From contig NZ_JAIEMO010000026.1 of assembly GCF_019752095.1 (NCBI RefSeq), forward strand, positions 1-42,556: a stretch of DNA of 42,556 nucleotides, in the 5' to 3' direction. The position numbers and the translations under genes are program-made. Within the stretch, counting starts at the first letter, position 1; every line of letters starts with the position of its first letter. Below the pieces are notes generated by a model, which had not been told where the DNA came from, did no database searches, and was given only the letters and a program-made list of their open reading frames with translations. The stretch comes from Nitrosomonas sp. (GTDB lineage Bacteria > Pseudomonadota > Gammaproteobacteria > Burkholderiales > Nitrosomonadaceae). Shown piece after piece: positions 7,552-17,280 of the stretch.

Positions 7552-9183
7552 ATGCACATTGCCATTGCTCAGATTAATTGCACGGTAGGGGATATCACTG
7601 GCAATGCAGCCAAAATACTGGCTGCGGTGAAACAAGCCCAGCAAGCAGGTGCAGCGTTGGTCATTACGCCCGAATTGGCTTTATCCGGATATCCTCCTGC
7701 GGATTTGCTGTTACGCGAAACATTCTGCCAGTTCTGTCAGGACGCCTTGACAAAACTGGCAGAAGCGATCGGCGACATCACCTTGATCGTAGGTCATCCC
7801 GGTTTTGAAGAAGACGAACTTTATAATGCCGCCTCGGTCATTCGCAATGGTGAAATTCAGCATACCTATCACAAAAGAATTCTCAACAAATCACCTTTTT
7901 TTAACGAAACCTATTATTTTGATGCCGGCACCAAGCCATACCTATTCGAATTGGAAGGCATTAAATTCGGCATTGATATTTGTGCTGATTTCTGGCTCGG
8001 TCACTTGCCCGCAGACGTGGACAGCTCCAGCCTCGATATCTTATTAGTACTCAATGCTTCGGCTTATCATATCAAGAAGCAAGTGTCGCGCTATCAAACC
8101 ACGCACCAATTTATCAAGCATACCGGCATCCCTGTTATCCACACCAACCTAATCGGCGGACAAGATGAGCTGGTTTTTGATGGAGCATCGTTTGTCATGA
8201 ATGGGCAAGGTGAACTTACGCATCAGCTGGAGGAGTTTGCTGAAACCATTGAACTCATCGAAATTCAGGACAAGCAACCAGTGAAAGGTAAGTTAACTCC
8301 GGCACAACCTTCTATCGCCAGCATCTACCAAGCCTTATGCTTAGGGGTTCGGGATTATGTTCAAAAAAACGCTTTCCCCGGTGTGTTGCTGGGGCTTTCC
8401 GGAGGCGTAGACTCGGCACTCGCGCTCGCAATTGCGGTCGATGCGTTAGGCGCAGACCAAATCAAAACGGTCATGATGCCATCGCAATATACCGCCGACA
8501 TGAGTCAGGAAGATGCCAATGAAATGGCCGAATTATTAGGGGTTAAACATATTGAATGCAGCATAGAACCGCTGTTTGATTTATATCTGAAGAAAATCGC
8601 TAAGGATTTTCAGATTTCACTGGACCCGGCTGATTCTAATACCATGCCGGAAAATATTCAGGCGCGCATTCGCGGCACACTATTAATGGCGCTATCGAAT
8701 TATACCGGCGCAATGGTTCTGACTACAGGCAACAAATCGGAGATGGCGGTTGGTTATTGCACCCTGTATGGCGACATGGCAGGCGGCTTTGCGGTATTAA
8801 AGGATGTCAGTAAAACTCTGGTTTATCAGTTGTGTGAATATCGGAATCAAATCCAGCCTGTTATCCCTGAACGCATTATCCGCCGCGCGCCATCGGCTGA
8901 ATTGCGCCTAAATCAGACTGATCAGGACAACTTACCCGCGTATGAAATTTTGGATGGAATCATCGAAGCCTATGTCGAGAAGAATCTTACACCGGCAGAA
9001 ATCATTGCATTGCATTACGACGCAGCCGATGTCGCCAAAGTCATCCAACTCATTCATAAGAACGAATACAAACGCCGCCAGTCTCCTCCGGGTATTCGTA
9101 TCACACACTGCGATTTTGGTACCACATGGCGTTATCCCATCGCCTCGCATTACAAGACTTGGGCAACAACCGTTGCAGAATAA
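7552..9183 (+). CDS. nadE: glutamine-dependent NAD+ synthetase
   Basis: A 543-residue two-domain enzyme making NAD from deamido-NAD, ATP and glutamine-derived ammonia. The N-terminal nitrilase-like glutaminase domain (about 1-255) shows the Glu-Lys-Cys triad: E41 in TPELALSGYPP, K108 in YHKRILNK, C144 in GIDICADFW. The C-terminal synthetase domain has the PP-loop SGGVDSALAL starting at residue 283, then TTGNKSEMAVGYCTLYGDMAGG and the KRRQSPPG element near the end. The start ATG is 24 bases after the previous stop with CAGG upstream. Having the fused glutaminase domain means it can use glutamine directly, unlike ammonia-only NadE. Confidence 0.96.
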   Translation: MHIAIAQINCTVGDITGNAAKILAAVKQAQQAGAALVITPELALSGYPPADLLLRETFCQFCQDALTKLAEAIGDITLIVGHPGFEEDELYNAASVIRNGEIQHTYHKRILNKSPFFNETYYFDAGTKPYLFELEGIKFGIDICADFWLGHLPADVDSSSLDILLVLNASAYHIKKQVSRYQTTHQFIKHTGIPVIHTNLIGGQDELVFDGASFVMNGQGELTHQLEEFAETIELIEIQDKQPVKGKLTPAQPSIASIYQALCLGVRDYVQKNAFPGVLLGLSGGVDSALALAIAVDALGADQIKTVMMPSQYTADMSQEDANEMAELLGVKHIECSIEPLFDLYLKKIAKDFQISLDPADSNTMPENIQARIRGTLLMALSNYTGAMVLTTGNKSEMAVGYCTLYGDMAGGFAVLKDVSKTLVYQLCEYRNQIQPVIPERIIRRAPSAELRLNQTDQDNLPAYEILDGIIEAYVEKNLTPAEIIALHYDAADVAKVIQLIHKNEYKRRQSPPGIRITHCDFGTTWRYPIASHYKTWATTVAE

Positions 9184-9224
9184 GCATTCACGGAACTCGA
9201 AAAACAAATAGATATCCTATTATC

Positions 9225-10739
9225 ATGAAATTAGCGTGTTTGATAATTGTGCTATCGACTTGGTTCTCGACCATTAGTTTTGCGCATGAATTGCCTGAGT
9301 TAGGCGATGTATCGCAGGCCAGTATCACGCCCCATCAGGAGCGACAGTTAGGCCTGAGCATCATGCGCCAAGTCCGCGCTGATCCGAGTTATATGGATGA
9401 TCCCGAAATCGCCAGCTATCTTGGTAACCTGGGTCATAAGTTAATCGCCAACTCAAGTGAAGCCAGTGCAAATCAATTATTTGAGTTTTTCGCGATCGAT
9501 AATCCCGCCATTAATGCATTTGCATTGCCTGGTGGCTTCATGGGATTCAACAGCGGTTTGATTATCGCCGCGCAAAGCGAATCCGAATTAGCGGCCGTGA
9601 TGTCGCATGAGATTGCACATGTCACGCAAAAACACCTGGCACGCATGATCGCTGCGCAGAAATACGACCTGGTCAAGCAATTGGCAGCGCTAGCCGTCGC
9701 TATCGTCGCCTCGCGTGCTGATGCGCAGGCAAGTCAGGCGGTATTGATTGCCTCACAAGCCAGCATGATCCAATCAAAATTGGATTTCACCCGTAATCAC
9801 GAAAAAGAAGCCGATCGGATTGGTTTAAGCATTTTATTAGACGCGGGATTTAATCCACAAGGCATGGCGGATTTCTTTGAACGCTTGCAACGCGCCGGAC
9901 GTTTTCATGAAAATGGCGCACCTTCTTACCTGCGCACGCACCCGATCACCTATGAACGTATCGCGGATATTGAGAATCGCACGCGCAAACTGCCTTACCG
10001 GCAAGTTCCAGATAGTATCGATTTTTTACTGGTGCGCGCGAAGTTGCGTGCGTTGCAGGGAAATGCGCGTAATACCGTGCGGCAATTCAAAACGCGCTTA
10101 GCCGAAAAACGCTATAACAATGAGGCGGTTGAACGCTATGGCTATATTCATGCATTATTGCGTGCCAAAAAATACAAACAAGCCAACGCAGAGCTGGCCC
10201 TCTTGTATCAAGTTTTGCATAGCGATTCATCCATACCCGTGTTGACTAATCACCAACTCGGAGAAACCGTGCGCATTGAATCCAAAAGTCTTATCGCCGG
10301 CGCAATGATTGAAACGCTCTCAGCCCGAGTTAAACTGACCAATGGAGATACAACCGACGCTTATAATGCTTATAAAACAGCGTTAAAAATTTATCCACAA
10401 TATCGCGCACTGATCCATGGCTATGCACAAGCATTAATAGAGAACAAGCAAATTGATACGGCGCTTGAATTTATTACCCAGAAATTACAACTGGTGCAAA
10501 GTGATCCGCAATTGTTTAGCCTGCAAGCCCAATGTTACGAGCTATTAGGTGATAAAATGCTCAAGCATCGCGCGCTCGCCGAGTCTTATTTGTTAAAAGG
10601 ACACTATGCAGGCGCTGTTGATCAACTAAAGACTGCGCTACAAAATAGTAATGGCAATTTTTACCAACTCTCCAGTGTAGAAGCGCGTTTGAAGCACGTA
10701 GAGACGCTCAGGGAAGAAGCGGATAAAGCGGAAAAATAA
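9225..10739 (+). CDS. bepA: BepA-like M48 periplasmic metalloprotease with TPR tail
   Basis: A 504-residue secreted protease/chaperone of the BepA (YfgC) type. A signal peptide (MKLACLIIVLSTWFSTISFA, about residues 1-20) points to the periplasm. The M48 zinc motif is HEIAH at 128-132, and the third ligand lies in the EADR motif at about 195. The last 230 residues look like helical TPR repeats, as in BepA, which checks and degrades misassembled outer-membrane proteins such as LptD. The open frame continues upstream into nadE, but the ATG at 9225 is chosen because the signal peptide begins there. It is the gene before the MacAB-type exporter, so this stretch concerns the envelope. Confidence 0.88.
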   Translation: MKLACLIIVLSTWFSTISFAHELPELGDVSQASITPHQERQLGLSIMRQVRADPSYMDDPEIASYLGNLGHKLIANSSEASANQLFEFFAIDNPAINAFALPGGFMGFNSGLIIAAQSESELAAVMSHEIAHVTQKHLARMIAAQKYDLVKQLAALAVAIVASRADAQASQAVLIASQASMIQSKLDFTRNHEKEADRIGLSILLDAGFNPQGMADFFERLQRAGRFHENGAPSYLRTHPITYERIADIENRTRKLPYRQVPDSIDFLLVRAKLRALQGNARNTVRQFKTRLAEKRYNNEAVERYGYIHALLRAKKYKQANAELALLYQVLHSDSSIPVLTNHQLGETVRIESKSLIAGAMIETLSARVKLTNGDTTDAYNAYKTALKIYPQYRALIHGYAQALIENKQIDTALEFITQKLQLVQSDPQLFSLQAQCYELLGDKMLKHRALAESYLLKGHYAGAVDQLKTALQNSNGNFYQLSSVEARLKHVETLREEADKAEK

Positions 10740-10841
10740 AACCGCTTGGAGAATTTCCAACCCGCTAATTTTTTGCCGCGCATTCCCGGGCATATCTTTC
10801 TATTGATCGTGTGCACAATTGGATTTAATAAAACCTCTCAA

Positions 10842-11987
10842 ATGGCAACTGCTAGCACAAGAAAAATCATCATTGTTTTGATACTGGTTACAATTACCGC
10901 CGCCTATTGGTATAGCGGCGATACAGAAGAATCTTTAGCGAACAAATATAAGACCCGGGCTGTTGAACGCGGCGATATCATGCAAACCATCTCCGCCAAC
11001 GGCACGTTGACTCCCGTAGTGCTGGTCAATGTAGGCACACAGGTTTCCGGGACAGTGGCTAAGTTACATGTGGATTTTAATGACCAGGTAGAAACTGGGC
11101 AGATACTGGCTGAACTTGATCCCGCCCTATTACGCGCACAATTGCAGCAATCAAAAGCCAATTTTCTCAATGCGCAAGTCGCGCTAAGAATTGCCGAGAA
11201 CAAATTAAAACGCCAACAAATATTGATAGAAAAAGAATTTGTTTCAACCGAGGCATTAGAAATCATTGAGCAGGAAACTGAAGCTGCGCGCGCGCAACTG
11301 GCCATTAACAAAGCTCAGGTTGAACGCGACCAGGCCAATCTCAACTACAGCGTGATTCGCTCACCGATTTCCGGCGTCGTCATCGCACGCGATGTCGACA
11401 TTGGCCAAACTGTGGCTGCCAATTTTCAAACGCCGATTTTATTCCAAATCGCCAAAGACCTGCGGCAAATGCAAATCAACATCAGTGTTGCCGAAGCCGA
11501 TATCGGACAGTTGCATATCGGCCAATTAATAAATTTCACTGTAGATGCCTTTCAGCAACGGAAATTTTCCGGTACGGTCAAACAAGTTCGGCTCAATCCG
11601 ACCATTCAGGAAAACGTCGTTACTTATAACGTCGTGGCCATGGTTGATAATGATGATGGCGCATTATTGCCCGGCATGACCGCCAATATCCATTTTGTGG
11701 TGATGCATAAAAACGACGTGCTGCGCGTCCCCAATGCGGCTTTAAGATTCCAACCCAAGGACATGGAGTTAAGTGAAAGCGGCAAAGCGTCTAAATCCCC
11801 GCAACAACCGACGGTATATCTACTCATGGGAAACCGCCCTGCTCCGGTTACCGTCACCATTGGAATTACCGATGGTAATTTCACTGAAATTAGTAGCGAC
11901 GCAATCAAAGCGGGTGATAAGGTGATCCTCAATGAAGTCATCGATAAAAAAGAATCTGAGACCAAGTTCAAATTAAGAGTCCTTTGA
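10842..11987 (+). CDS. macA: MacA-type periplasmic adaptor (membrane fusion protein)
   Basis: An HlyD/MacA-family adaptor of 381 residues that bridges a MacB-type ABC transporter to an outer-membrane channel. An N-terminal membrane anchor (residues about 6-25) is followed by the barrel-sandwich half GTQVSGTVAKLHVDFNDQV, a helical hairpin (about 100-170), the second lipoyl half ending YSVIRSPISGVVIARDVDIG, and the beta-barrel and membrane-proximal domains. The frame reaches back to a TTG at 10746; I prefer the ATG at 10842 because the anchor then begins directly, although neither start has a good ribosome site. The stop overlaps the next ATG by one base, indicating translational coupling with the ATPase gene. 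Confidence 0.88.
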   Translation: MATASTRKIIIVLILVTITAAYWYSGDTEESLANKYKTRAVERGDIMQTISANGTLTPVVLVNVGTQVSGTVAKLHVDFNDQVETGQILAELDPALLRAQLQQSKANFLNAQVALRIAENKLKRQQILIEKEFVSTEALEIIEQETEAARAQLAINKAQVERDQANLNYSVIRSPISGVVIARDVDIGQTVAANFQTPILFQIAKDLRQMQINISVAEADIGQLHIGQLINFTVDAFQQRKFSGTVKQVRLNPTIQENVVTYNVVAMVDNDDGALLPGMTANIHFVVMHKNDVLRVPNAALRFQPKDMELSESGKASKSPQQPTVYLLMGNRPAPVTVTIGITDGNFTEISSDAIKAGDKVILNEVIDKKESETKFKLRVL

Positions 11988-12745
11988 TGTCTTCGATTCA
12001 GACCACGCATTCCACCCAATCACTTATTCAATTAGAACAGCTTTGCAAAAGCTACAGTTTGCAGGATGTACATGGCCAAACCATCACAACCCAGGTTCTA
12101 TACCATATCAATTTGACCATTCATCAAGGTGAATTTGTCGCCATCATGGGGCATTCGGGATCGGGTAAATCTACCTTAATGAATATACTCGGCTGTCTGG
12201 ATACCCCGACCAGCGGGTCGTACTGGTTATCCGGCAAGAACGTGGCGGCACTTTCCAGTAATGAATTGGCACAAATCCGCAATCGAAACATCGGGTTTGT
12301 ATTTCAGGGATTCAATTTGCTCAAGCGCATGACAGCGCTCGATAATGTGGCAACACCGTTGCTCTACGCCGGCATCAGCCGCTCCAAGAGCCGCAAGCAA
12401 GCGTTGGAATTCCTGCGCCATACCGGTCTGGAAGATTTTGCCATGCATCAACCCAACCAGCTTTCCGGGGGACAGCAACAACGGGTCGCAATCAGTCGCG
12501 CTTTAATCAATCATCCCTCGCTGATTTTGGCTGACGAGCCAACCGGCAATCTGGATTCACAAACCAGCAATGATATTATGCAGCTATTTGAGAAGCTTAA
12601 CCGAGACCAAGGGATCACCATCGTGCTGGTCACGCACGAAGATGATATTGCGGCCTACGCGAAACGTTTAATCCATTTAAAGGATGGACACGTCACTATT
12701 GATAAAAACAATACCGAAGTGACGGCCTTGCATGAGACTTTTTGA
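11987..12745 (+). CDS. ABC transporter ATPase, MacB/LolD type (stand-alone)
   Basis: A 252-residue cytoplasmic ATPase. Walker A is GHSGSGKST (55-63), the signature is LSGGQQQR, Walker B leads into ADEPTGNLD, and VTHE carries the switch His. This is the MacB/LolD/FtsE subclass that energises MacB-like permeases. Its ATG overlaps the macA stop, and the permease begins three bases after its own stop, so the three form one operon. In E. coli MacB the ATPase and permease are one polypeptide; here they are separate genes. Substrates of such systems include peptides, siderophores and macrolides; none can be assigned here. Confidence 0.93.
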   Translation: MSSIQTTHSTQSLIQLEQLCKSYSLQDVHGQTITTQVLYHINLTIHQGEFVAIMGHSGSGKSTLMNILGCLDTPTSGSYWLSGKNVAALSSNELAQIRNRNIGFVFQGFNLLKRMTALDNVATPLLYAGISRSKSRKQALEFLRHTGLEDFAMHQPNQLSGGQQQRVAISRALINHPSLILADEPTGNLDSQTSNDIMQLFEKLNRDQGITIVLVTHEDDIAAYAKRLIHLKDGHVTIDKNNTEVTALHETF

Positions 12746-12748
12746 TTT

Positions 12749-13972
12749 ATGAATCTATCGGCGATTTTTGGTGAAGCATTGCGCGCCTTACGTCAGAACC
12801 GTCTGCGTACAGGATTAACCATGCTGGGCATGATCATCGGCGTTGCCGCCGTCGTACTAATGCTATCGATTGGTCAGGGCGCACGCACCAAAATCAACGA
12901 AACCATCGCCGCGATGGGCAGCAATTTGTTGCTCGTAGTGCCTGGCGCCACGTCTTCCGGCGGCTTCAGTTTTGGCAGCGGCAGTGTCAGAACTTTGACC
13001 ATTAATGATGCGAATGCCATTGCGGAACTCTCATCAATCCGGTCAACTGCGCCGGTGACGAGTGGAACGGTGCAACTTAACTACGCCGCCAAGAATTGGA
13101 GCACCCTCATTACCGGCACCACACCGGAGTATTTTGATGTCGGTAACTGGGCCATGGAGTCCGGGACAGCCTTTACCGAATCCGAGGTGCGATCGGCTGC
13201 GCGGGTCGTTGTTTTGGGATCGATCACGGCGAAAAGTCTCTTCGGCGATGAAGAGCCGGTGGGAAAAACCGTACGCATCACCAACCGTCCGTTTCTGGTT
13301 GTCGGGGTGTTAATGGCCAAAGGTCAAAGTCTCACTGGTCGGGATCAGGATGATAATGTTTTCGTACCCATCTCCACCAGTGAACGGCAAATCACCGGCA
13401 ATCAGTTTCCCGGTTCTATTCGCTATATGCTGGTACAAGGCGCATCAGCAGAAGAAATGGATCTCGCCGAAATTGAAATTACGCAATTATTGCGTCAGCG
13501 TCACCGCATTCCAAACGGCAAGGATAATGACTTCACGGTTCGCAATCTAACCGCCATCGCCGACGTTGCAACCGATGCCGCCAAGGTCATGTCAATTGTA
13601 CTCGGCGCAATCGCATCGGTTTCTTTATTAGTCGGCGGAATCGGCATCATGAACATCATGCTGGTATCCGTGACCGAACGCACCCGTGAGATCGGCATTC
13701 GCATGGCGATTGGCGCCAATCAACGCGCTATCCTTACGCAATTTTTATTGGAAGCGATGATGATTTGCATCATGGGCGGTTTAATTGGCCTGCTGATAGG
13801 TATTGGCGGCGCCTGGCTGGTCAGTCAGGTTGCCGATATGTTAATTGTAATTACCTTGGGAATGATCGGCCTGGCATTCTTATTTTCTTCCGCAGTCGGC
13901 ATTTTCTTTGGTTTTTATCCTGCACAAAAAGCCGCCTCACTTAAACCCGTCGATGCGCTTCGATACGAATAA
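12749..13972 (+). CDS. ABC transporter permease, MacB/FtsX family
   Basis: A 407-residue MacB-type permease: N-terminal helix (about 20-42), a large periplasmic MacB_PCD domain (about 45-280), then three helices in the FtsX domain including the conserved GGIGIMNIMLVSVTERTREI segment. This is the mechanotransmission architecture that drives substrates from the periplasm through a MacA-TolC-like conduit. It starts three bases after the ATPase stop. No outer-membrane TolC homolog lies in the window, so a channel encoded elsewhere is presumably shared. Confidence 0.93.
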   Translation: MNLSAIFGEALRALRQNRLRTGLTMLGMIIGVAAVVLMLSIGQGARTKINETIAAMGSNLLLVVPGATSSGGFSFGSGSVRTLTINDANAIAELSSIRSTAPVTSGTVQLNYAAKNWSTLITGTTPEYFDVGNWAMESGTAFTESEVRSAARVVVLGSITAKSLFGDEEPVGKTVRITNRPFLVVGVLMAKGQSLTGRDQDDNVFVPISTSERQITGNQFPGSIRYMLVQGASAEEMDLAEIEITQLLRQRHRIPNGKDNDFTVRNLTAIADVATDAAKVMSIVLGAIASVSLLVGGIGIMNIMLVSVTERTREIGIRMAIGANQRAILTQFLLEAMMICIMGGLIGLLIGIGGAWLVSQVADMLIVITLGMIGLAFLFSSAVGIFFGFYPAQKAASLKPVDALRYE

Positions 13973-14140
13973 ATTGCTGATATAACAATGCTTATCGGCA
14001 TTATGAGTATATCGTTGCCTGCATCCAATTCAATTTATTATGCGTTTTCCAAAGGATAAATGCTTGCAACATGCTATAGTCATGGTGTGACAAGTTCACA
14101 AAGTCATAATTATTAATTTATTGAAGAGAACGTTTATAAA

Positions 14141-14296
14141 ATGAAACTTTTAAAATTTTTTGCAGTAACAATATTTGCATTGACATTAGTAGCTTGCGGT
14201 AAACCTACGGCTCCAGAAAGTGCTAAAGAGGAAGGTTACGGCACGACGCATGAAGGCAAACCGGCTGAAGGCCGCAATGAGCTTCCAGCTGACTAA
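14141..14296 (+). CDS. 51-residue small lipoprotein
   Basis: MKLLKFFAVTIFALTLVACG is a clear type II signal peptide with lipobox LVAC (Cys19), followed by a short polar, Pro/Glu/Gly-rich mature part ending NELPAD. The lipid-anchored part would be only about 33 residues. GAAGAG lies about 11 bases before the ATG. A TATAGT hexamer about 65 bases upstream could be a -10 element for its own transcript. Two stem-loops follow the stop. Function unknown; the short mature part resembles entericidin-like or other tiny lipoproteins only in general design. Confidence 0.65.
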   Translation: MKLLKFFAVTIFALTLVACGKPTAPESAKEEGYGTTHEGKPAEGRNELPAD

Positions 14297-14315
14297 GTTA
14301 GTCACGCTAAAAGCA

Positions 14316-14341
14316 TATTGACATTGTATTCAATGTCAATA
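14316..14341. terminator. stem-loop between convergent genes (11-bp stem)
   Basis: Perfect 11-base arms (TATTGACATTG / CAATGTCAATA) around a 4-base loop, 19 bases after the small lipoprotein stop. No clear U-run follows, so it may assist the stronger hairpin beside it. Confidence 0.45.
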
Positions 14342-14355
14342 AATTGACTTAAGAC

Positions 14356-14383
14356 CTGTAGGAACAATTTATTGCTCCTACAG
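14356..14383. terminator. bidirectional terminator hairpin between convergent genes
   Basis: CTGTAGGA and TCCTACAG form eight pairs, extended inside by a second short stem after one mismatch, with a TTTA loop. It lies between the plus-strand lipoprotein and the minus-strand MFS gene and is followed by ACTTTAAAAT on the plus side. The position suits termination of both transcripts. Confidence 0.5.
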
Positions 14384-14441
14384 ACTTTAAAATAAGAAAA
14401 TGGATCAATCAACAAAACTTCCGTAAAAGAATCACTATTAG

Positions 14442-15743
14442 TTAATATTTTATATTTGCTAATTTACGCCCTCTTGACTCATCCACCGTTGCCAGCAGCA
14501 ATAAACCCACAATAAAGAATACCAAGGTACTGAGTAACGCAATGCGTTGATCTCCCGCAAATAGATAGACCATGCCGCCATACGTCAGCGGACCGATGAT
14601 CGCTGATAGTTTCGTGGCCAAGCCCCACAACCCGAAAAACTCCCCTTGCCGTCCAACTGGTGTGAATTGACCGACTAAGGCTCGTCCTGCTGATTGTGCG
14701 CCACCGAGTGCGGTACCGATCAAATTGGCCGCGACCCAGAATAACCATTCATCGGTGGCCAAATAAGCGCAGACAATCGCTGCAATCCAGATCAGCAATG
14801 TGATGGCAATACACCGGCTTGAACCGATGCGATCTTGCAGGTGGCCGAACAAAAAAGCACCGATGGCAGCCGTTACATTGACCACCATAATCAGCACGAT
14901 GGTGTCCTGCGTTTTGAACCCCATCACTTCTTGCGCATACACCGCCGCCAACACGATAACGATGTATATGCCAGCATAGTAAACCGTCAATGACAACAGA
15001 AAACGGAATAAATCGATATGTAACCGGGCCTGACGCAAGGTATCGCCTAAACGACTAAATCCTGCGCGAATGATATGCCTGCTATCAACAGATTCGGATA
15101 CGTCCACCCGCTCGCGCAACCAAAGCAAGGTCGGCAATGCCGCAATGCCAAATAATAGTGCAACAATTAAATTGGTGATCGGAACATATTGTGCGGCTTC
15201 CAATCCCTGCTTTTCCGCATACGTGACATAGGCCAAACACAGCGCCAATGACAGCAAGCCGCCGAAATAACCCAGCGCCCAGCCATAGCCGGAAAGCCGC
15301 CCCATCGTTTCCGGCGTGCTGATTTCCGGCAAAAATGCCGCAATCAGATTTTCACCGCTGGCAAACATGAAAGTCGCAAGGATCACCAGTATCACGGCCA
15401 AAGCAATATCACCGGGGCCAGCAAAATACAATAACGCAGTAAACACCACGCAACCGATCGTGGTTACCGTCAGGAATCGCTTCTTGGCGCCGGAACAATC
15501 GGCGATCGCCCCTACAATCGGCGCGCTCAGCAATACCAGTGCATTGGCGGCCGCCATGGTGATTGACCATAGCAGTGTCGCGTCGCCACTGCCGCGCTCG
15601 GCAGCGATCACGCCGACAAAATAGGCGTTGAAAATAGCGGTCAGAATAACCGTGGTATAGCCGGAATTAGCGAAATCGTACATGCACCACGCAAAGCGTT
15701 CTCGCCGCGTGGCCGGATCGAAATGATTGGGGGTCAATGCCAT
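14442..15743 (-). CDS. MFS transporter, UMF1/Atg22 family
   Basis: A 433-residue protein with about 12 hydrophobic segments. The N-terminus WCMYDFANSGYTTVILTAIF matches the hallmark of the UMF1/Atg22 branch of the major facilitator superfamily (W-x-x-Y-D-x-A-N-S). Another MFS loop motif is visible as GAIADCSGAKKRFL. Fungal Atg22 exports amino acids from vacuoles; bacterial members are poorly characterised, so the substrate is unknown. It lies 34 bases downstream of fumC on the same strand and may be co-transcribed. Confidence 0.85.
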   Translation of the reverse strand: MALTPNHFDPATRRERFAWCMYDFANSGYTTVILTAIFNAYFVGVIAAERGSGDATLLWSITMAAANALVLLSAPIVGAIADCSGAKKRFLTVTTIGCVVFTALLYFAGPGDIALAVILVILATFMFASGENLIAAFLPEISTPETMGRLSGYGWALGYFGGLLSLALCLAYVTYAEKQGLEAAQYVPITNLIVALLFGIAALPTLLWLRERVDVSESVDSRHIIRAGFSRLGDTLRQARLHIDLFRFLLSLTVYYAGIYIVIVLAAVYAQEVMGFKTQDTIVLIMVVNVTAAIGAFLFGHLQDRIGSSRCIAITLLIWIAAIVCAYLATDEWLFWVAANLIGTALGGAQSAGRALVGQFTPVGRQGEFFGLWGLATKLSAIIGPLTYGGMVYLFAGDQRIALLSTLVFFIVGLLLLATVDESRGRKLANIKY

Positions 15744-15777
15744 AGCAAAAACAGATAAGTCGATAAATGCAGCGTGT

Positions 15778-17163
15778 TTATTTTCCTGTCATCGTTTCCG
15801 GCACCACCCAGGTATCGAACTGTTCCGCCGTTACATAGCCGGTAGCCATCGCTGCCACCTTCAGGGTAGTACCTTCTCGATGTGCTTTTTTAGCAATCTC
15901 GGCGGCCTTGTCGTAGCCAATATGCGGATTCAACGCGGTCACCAACATCAACGAGTTATGCATCAGCGTATCGATGCGTTCCCGGTTGGCTTCAATACCC
16001 ACCGCGCAATGATCGTTAAAACTGACCATGGCATCCGCTAATAAGCGCACACTTTGCAGGAAATTATGGATGATCAGCGGTTTCATCACATTCAACTCAA
16101 AATTTCCCAGAGCGCCGCCCATGTTGACTGCGACATCATTTCCCATCACCTGGCAACACACCATGGTCATTGCTTCAGATTGCGTCGGGTTGACTTTTCC
16201 CGGCATGATGGAACTGCCCGGCTCGTTTTCAGGAATGCGCAACTCGCCGATGCCACAGCGTGGCCCAGAAGCCAGCCAGCGGATATCATTGGCAATTTTC
16301 ATCAATGAGGCGGCCAGCGTCTTTAATGCGCCATGGGCATGCACCAAGGCATCGTTACTGGCCAATGCCTCGAATTTGTTCGGTGCAGTCACAAACGGCA
16401 AGCCGGTCAAACGCGACAATTCCGCCGCCACGCGCACCGCAAACTCCGGATGCGCATTCAAACCGGTGCCGACCGCCGTGCCGCCCAATGCCAACTCGCA
16501 CACATGCGCCATCGCGGCTTCGACATGACGCAGCCCATGATCCAATTGCGCCACGTAACCGGAAAATTCCTGCCCCAGCGTCAACGGCGTGGCGTCCTGC
16601 AAATGCGTGCGGCCTATTTTGACAATGCTGCTGAATGCTTCGGACTTAGCCGCCAACGTGCCGCGCAATTGCTGCATGGCGGGAATCAGCCGCTGCTGCA
16701 GTTCCTGCACCGCGGCAACATGCATCCCGGTCGGGAACACATCGTTGGACGATTGCCCTTTATTGACATCATCATTCGGATGCACAATCCGGTTGGCGCC
16801 ACGCTCGCCGCCGAGGATTTCCGACGCCCGATTCGCCAATACTTCGTTGACATTCATGTTGGTCTGCGTGCCGGAGCCGGTTTGCCACACCACCAGCGGA
16901 AACTGATCGTCAAAATGACCGGCTGTGACTTCGTCGGCAGCCTCAATGATCGCCGCGGCACTGGCGGCGCTGAGCAACCCAAGATCATGGTTGACTTTGG
17001 CGGCCGCGCGCTTGACCCTGGCCAGCGCATGAATCAACGCCACCGGCATGCGCTCATTGGAAATCTTGAAATTTTGCAATGAGCGTTGCGTTTGCGCGCC
17101 CCACAATGCTTCTGCGGGCACTTCAACTACGCCCATGGTGTCTCGTTCTTCACGGGTTTGCAT
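15778..17163 (-). CDS. fumC: class II fumarate hydratase
   Basis: A 461-residue iron-independent fumarase of the aspartase/fumarase superfamily, converting fumarate and malate in the TCA cycle. Conserved regions: [12 protein letters not shown] (97-108), [10 protein letters not shown] with the H187 position, and the signature [11 protein letters not shown] (316-326) carrying the catalytic Ser318. Length is normal. GAGG lies about nine bases before the ATG. It is the first gene of the fumC-MFS pair, and a short accessory stretch with two unknown genes separates it from nrdB. Confidence 0.96.
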   Translation of the reverse strand: MQTREERDTMGVVEVPAEALWGAQTQRSLQNFKISNERMPVALIHALARVKRAAAKVNHDLGLLSAASAAAIIEAADEVTAGHFDDQFPLVVWQTGSGTQTNMNVNEVLANRASEILGGERGANRIVHPNDDVNKGQSSNDVFPTGMHVAAVQELQQRLIPAMQQLRGTLAAKSEAFSSIVKIGRTHLQDATPLTLGQEFSGYVAQLDHGLRHVEAAMAHVCELALGGTAVGTGLNAHPEFAVRVAAELSRLTGLPFVTAPNKFEALASNDALVHAHGALKTLAASLMKIANDIRWLASGPRCGIGELRIPENEPGSSIMPGKVNPTQSEAMTMVCCQVMGNDVAVNMGGALGNFELNVMKPLIIHNFLQSVRLLADAMVSFNDHCAVGIEANRERIDTLMHNSLMLVTALNPHIGYDKAAEIAKKAHREGTTLKVAAMATGYVTAEQFDTWVVPETMTGK

Positions 17164-17280
17164 GGGTATTTACCTCGCCAGATTGGATAAATTGGGGAAC
17201 TGGTTTACTAAGATTTCGCTTTGACATTTCATTCATTGCATATATTTAACGTCGAAAGTGAGGGAGAGATGGTTGGTGGG

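Noticed and set aside
16333..17082. 249-codon plus-strand ORF opposite fumC
   Set aside because: Entirely antisense to a clear fumC; codon pattern is a shadow of the real gene.
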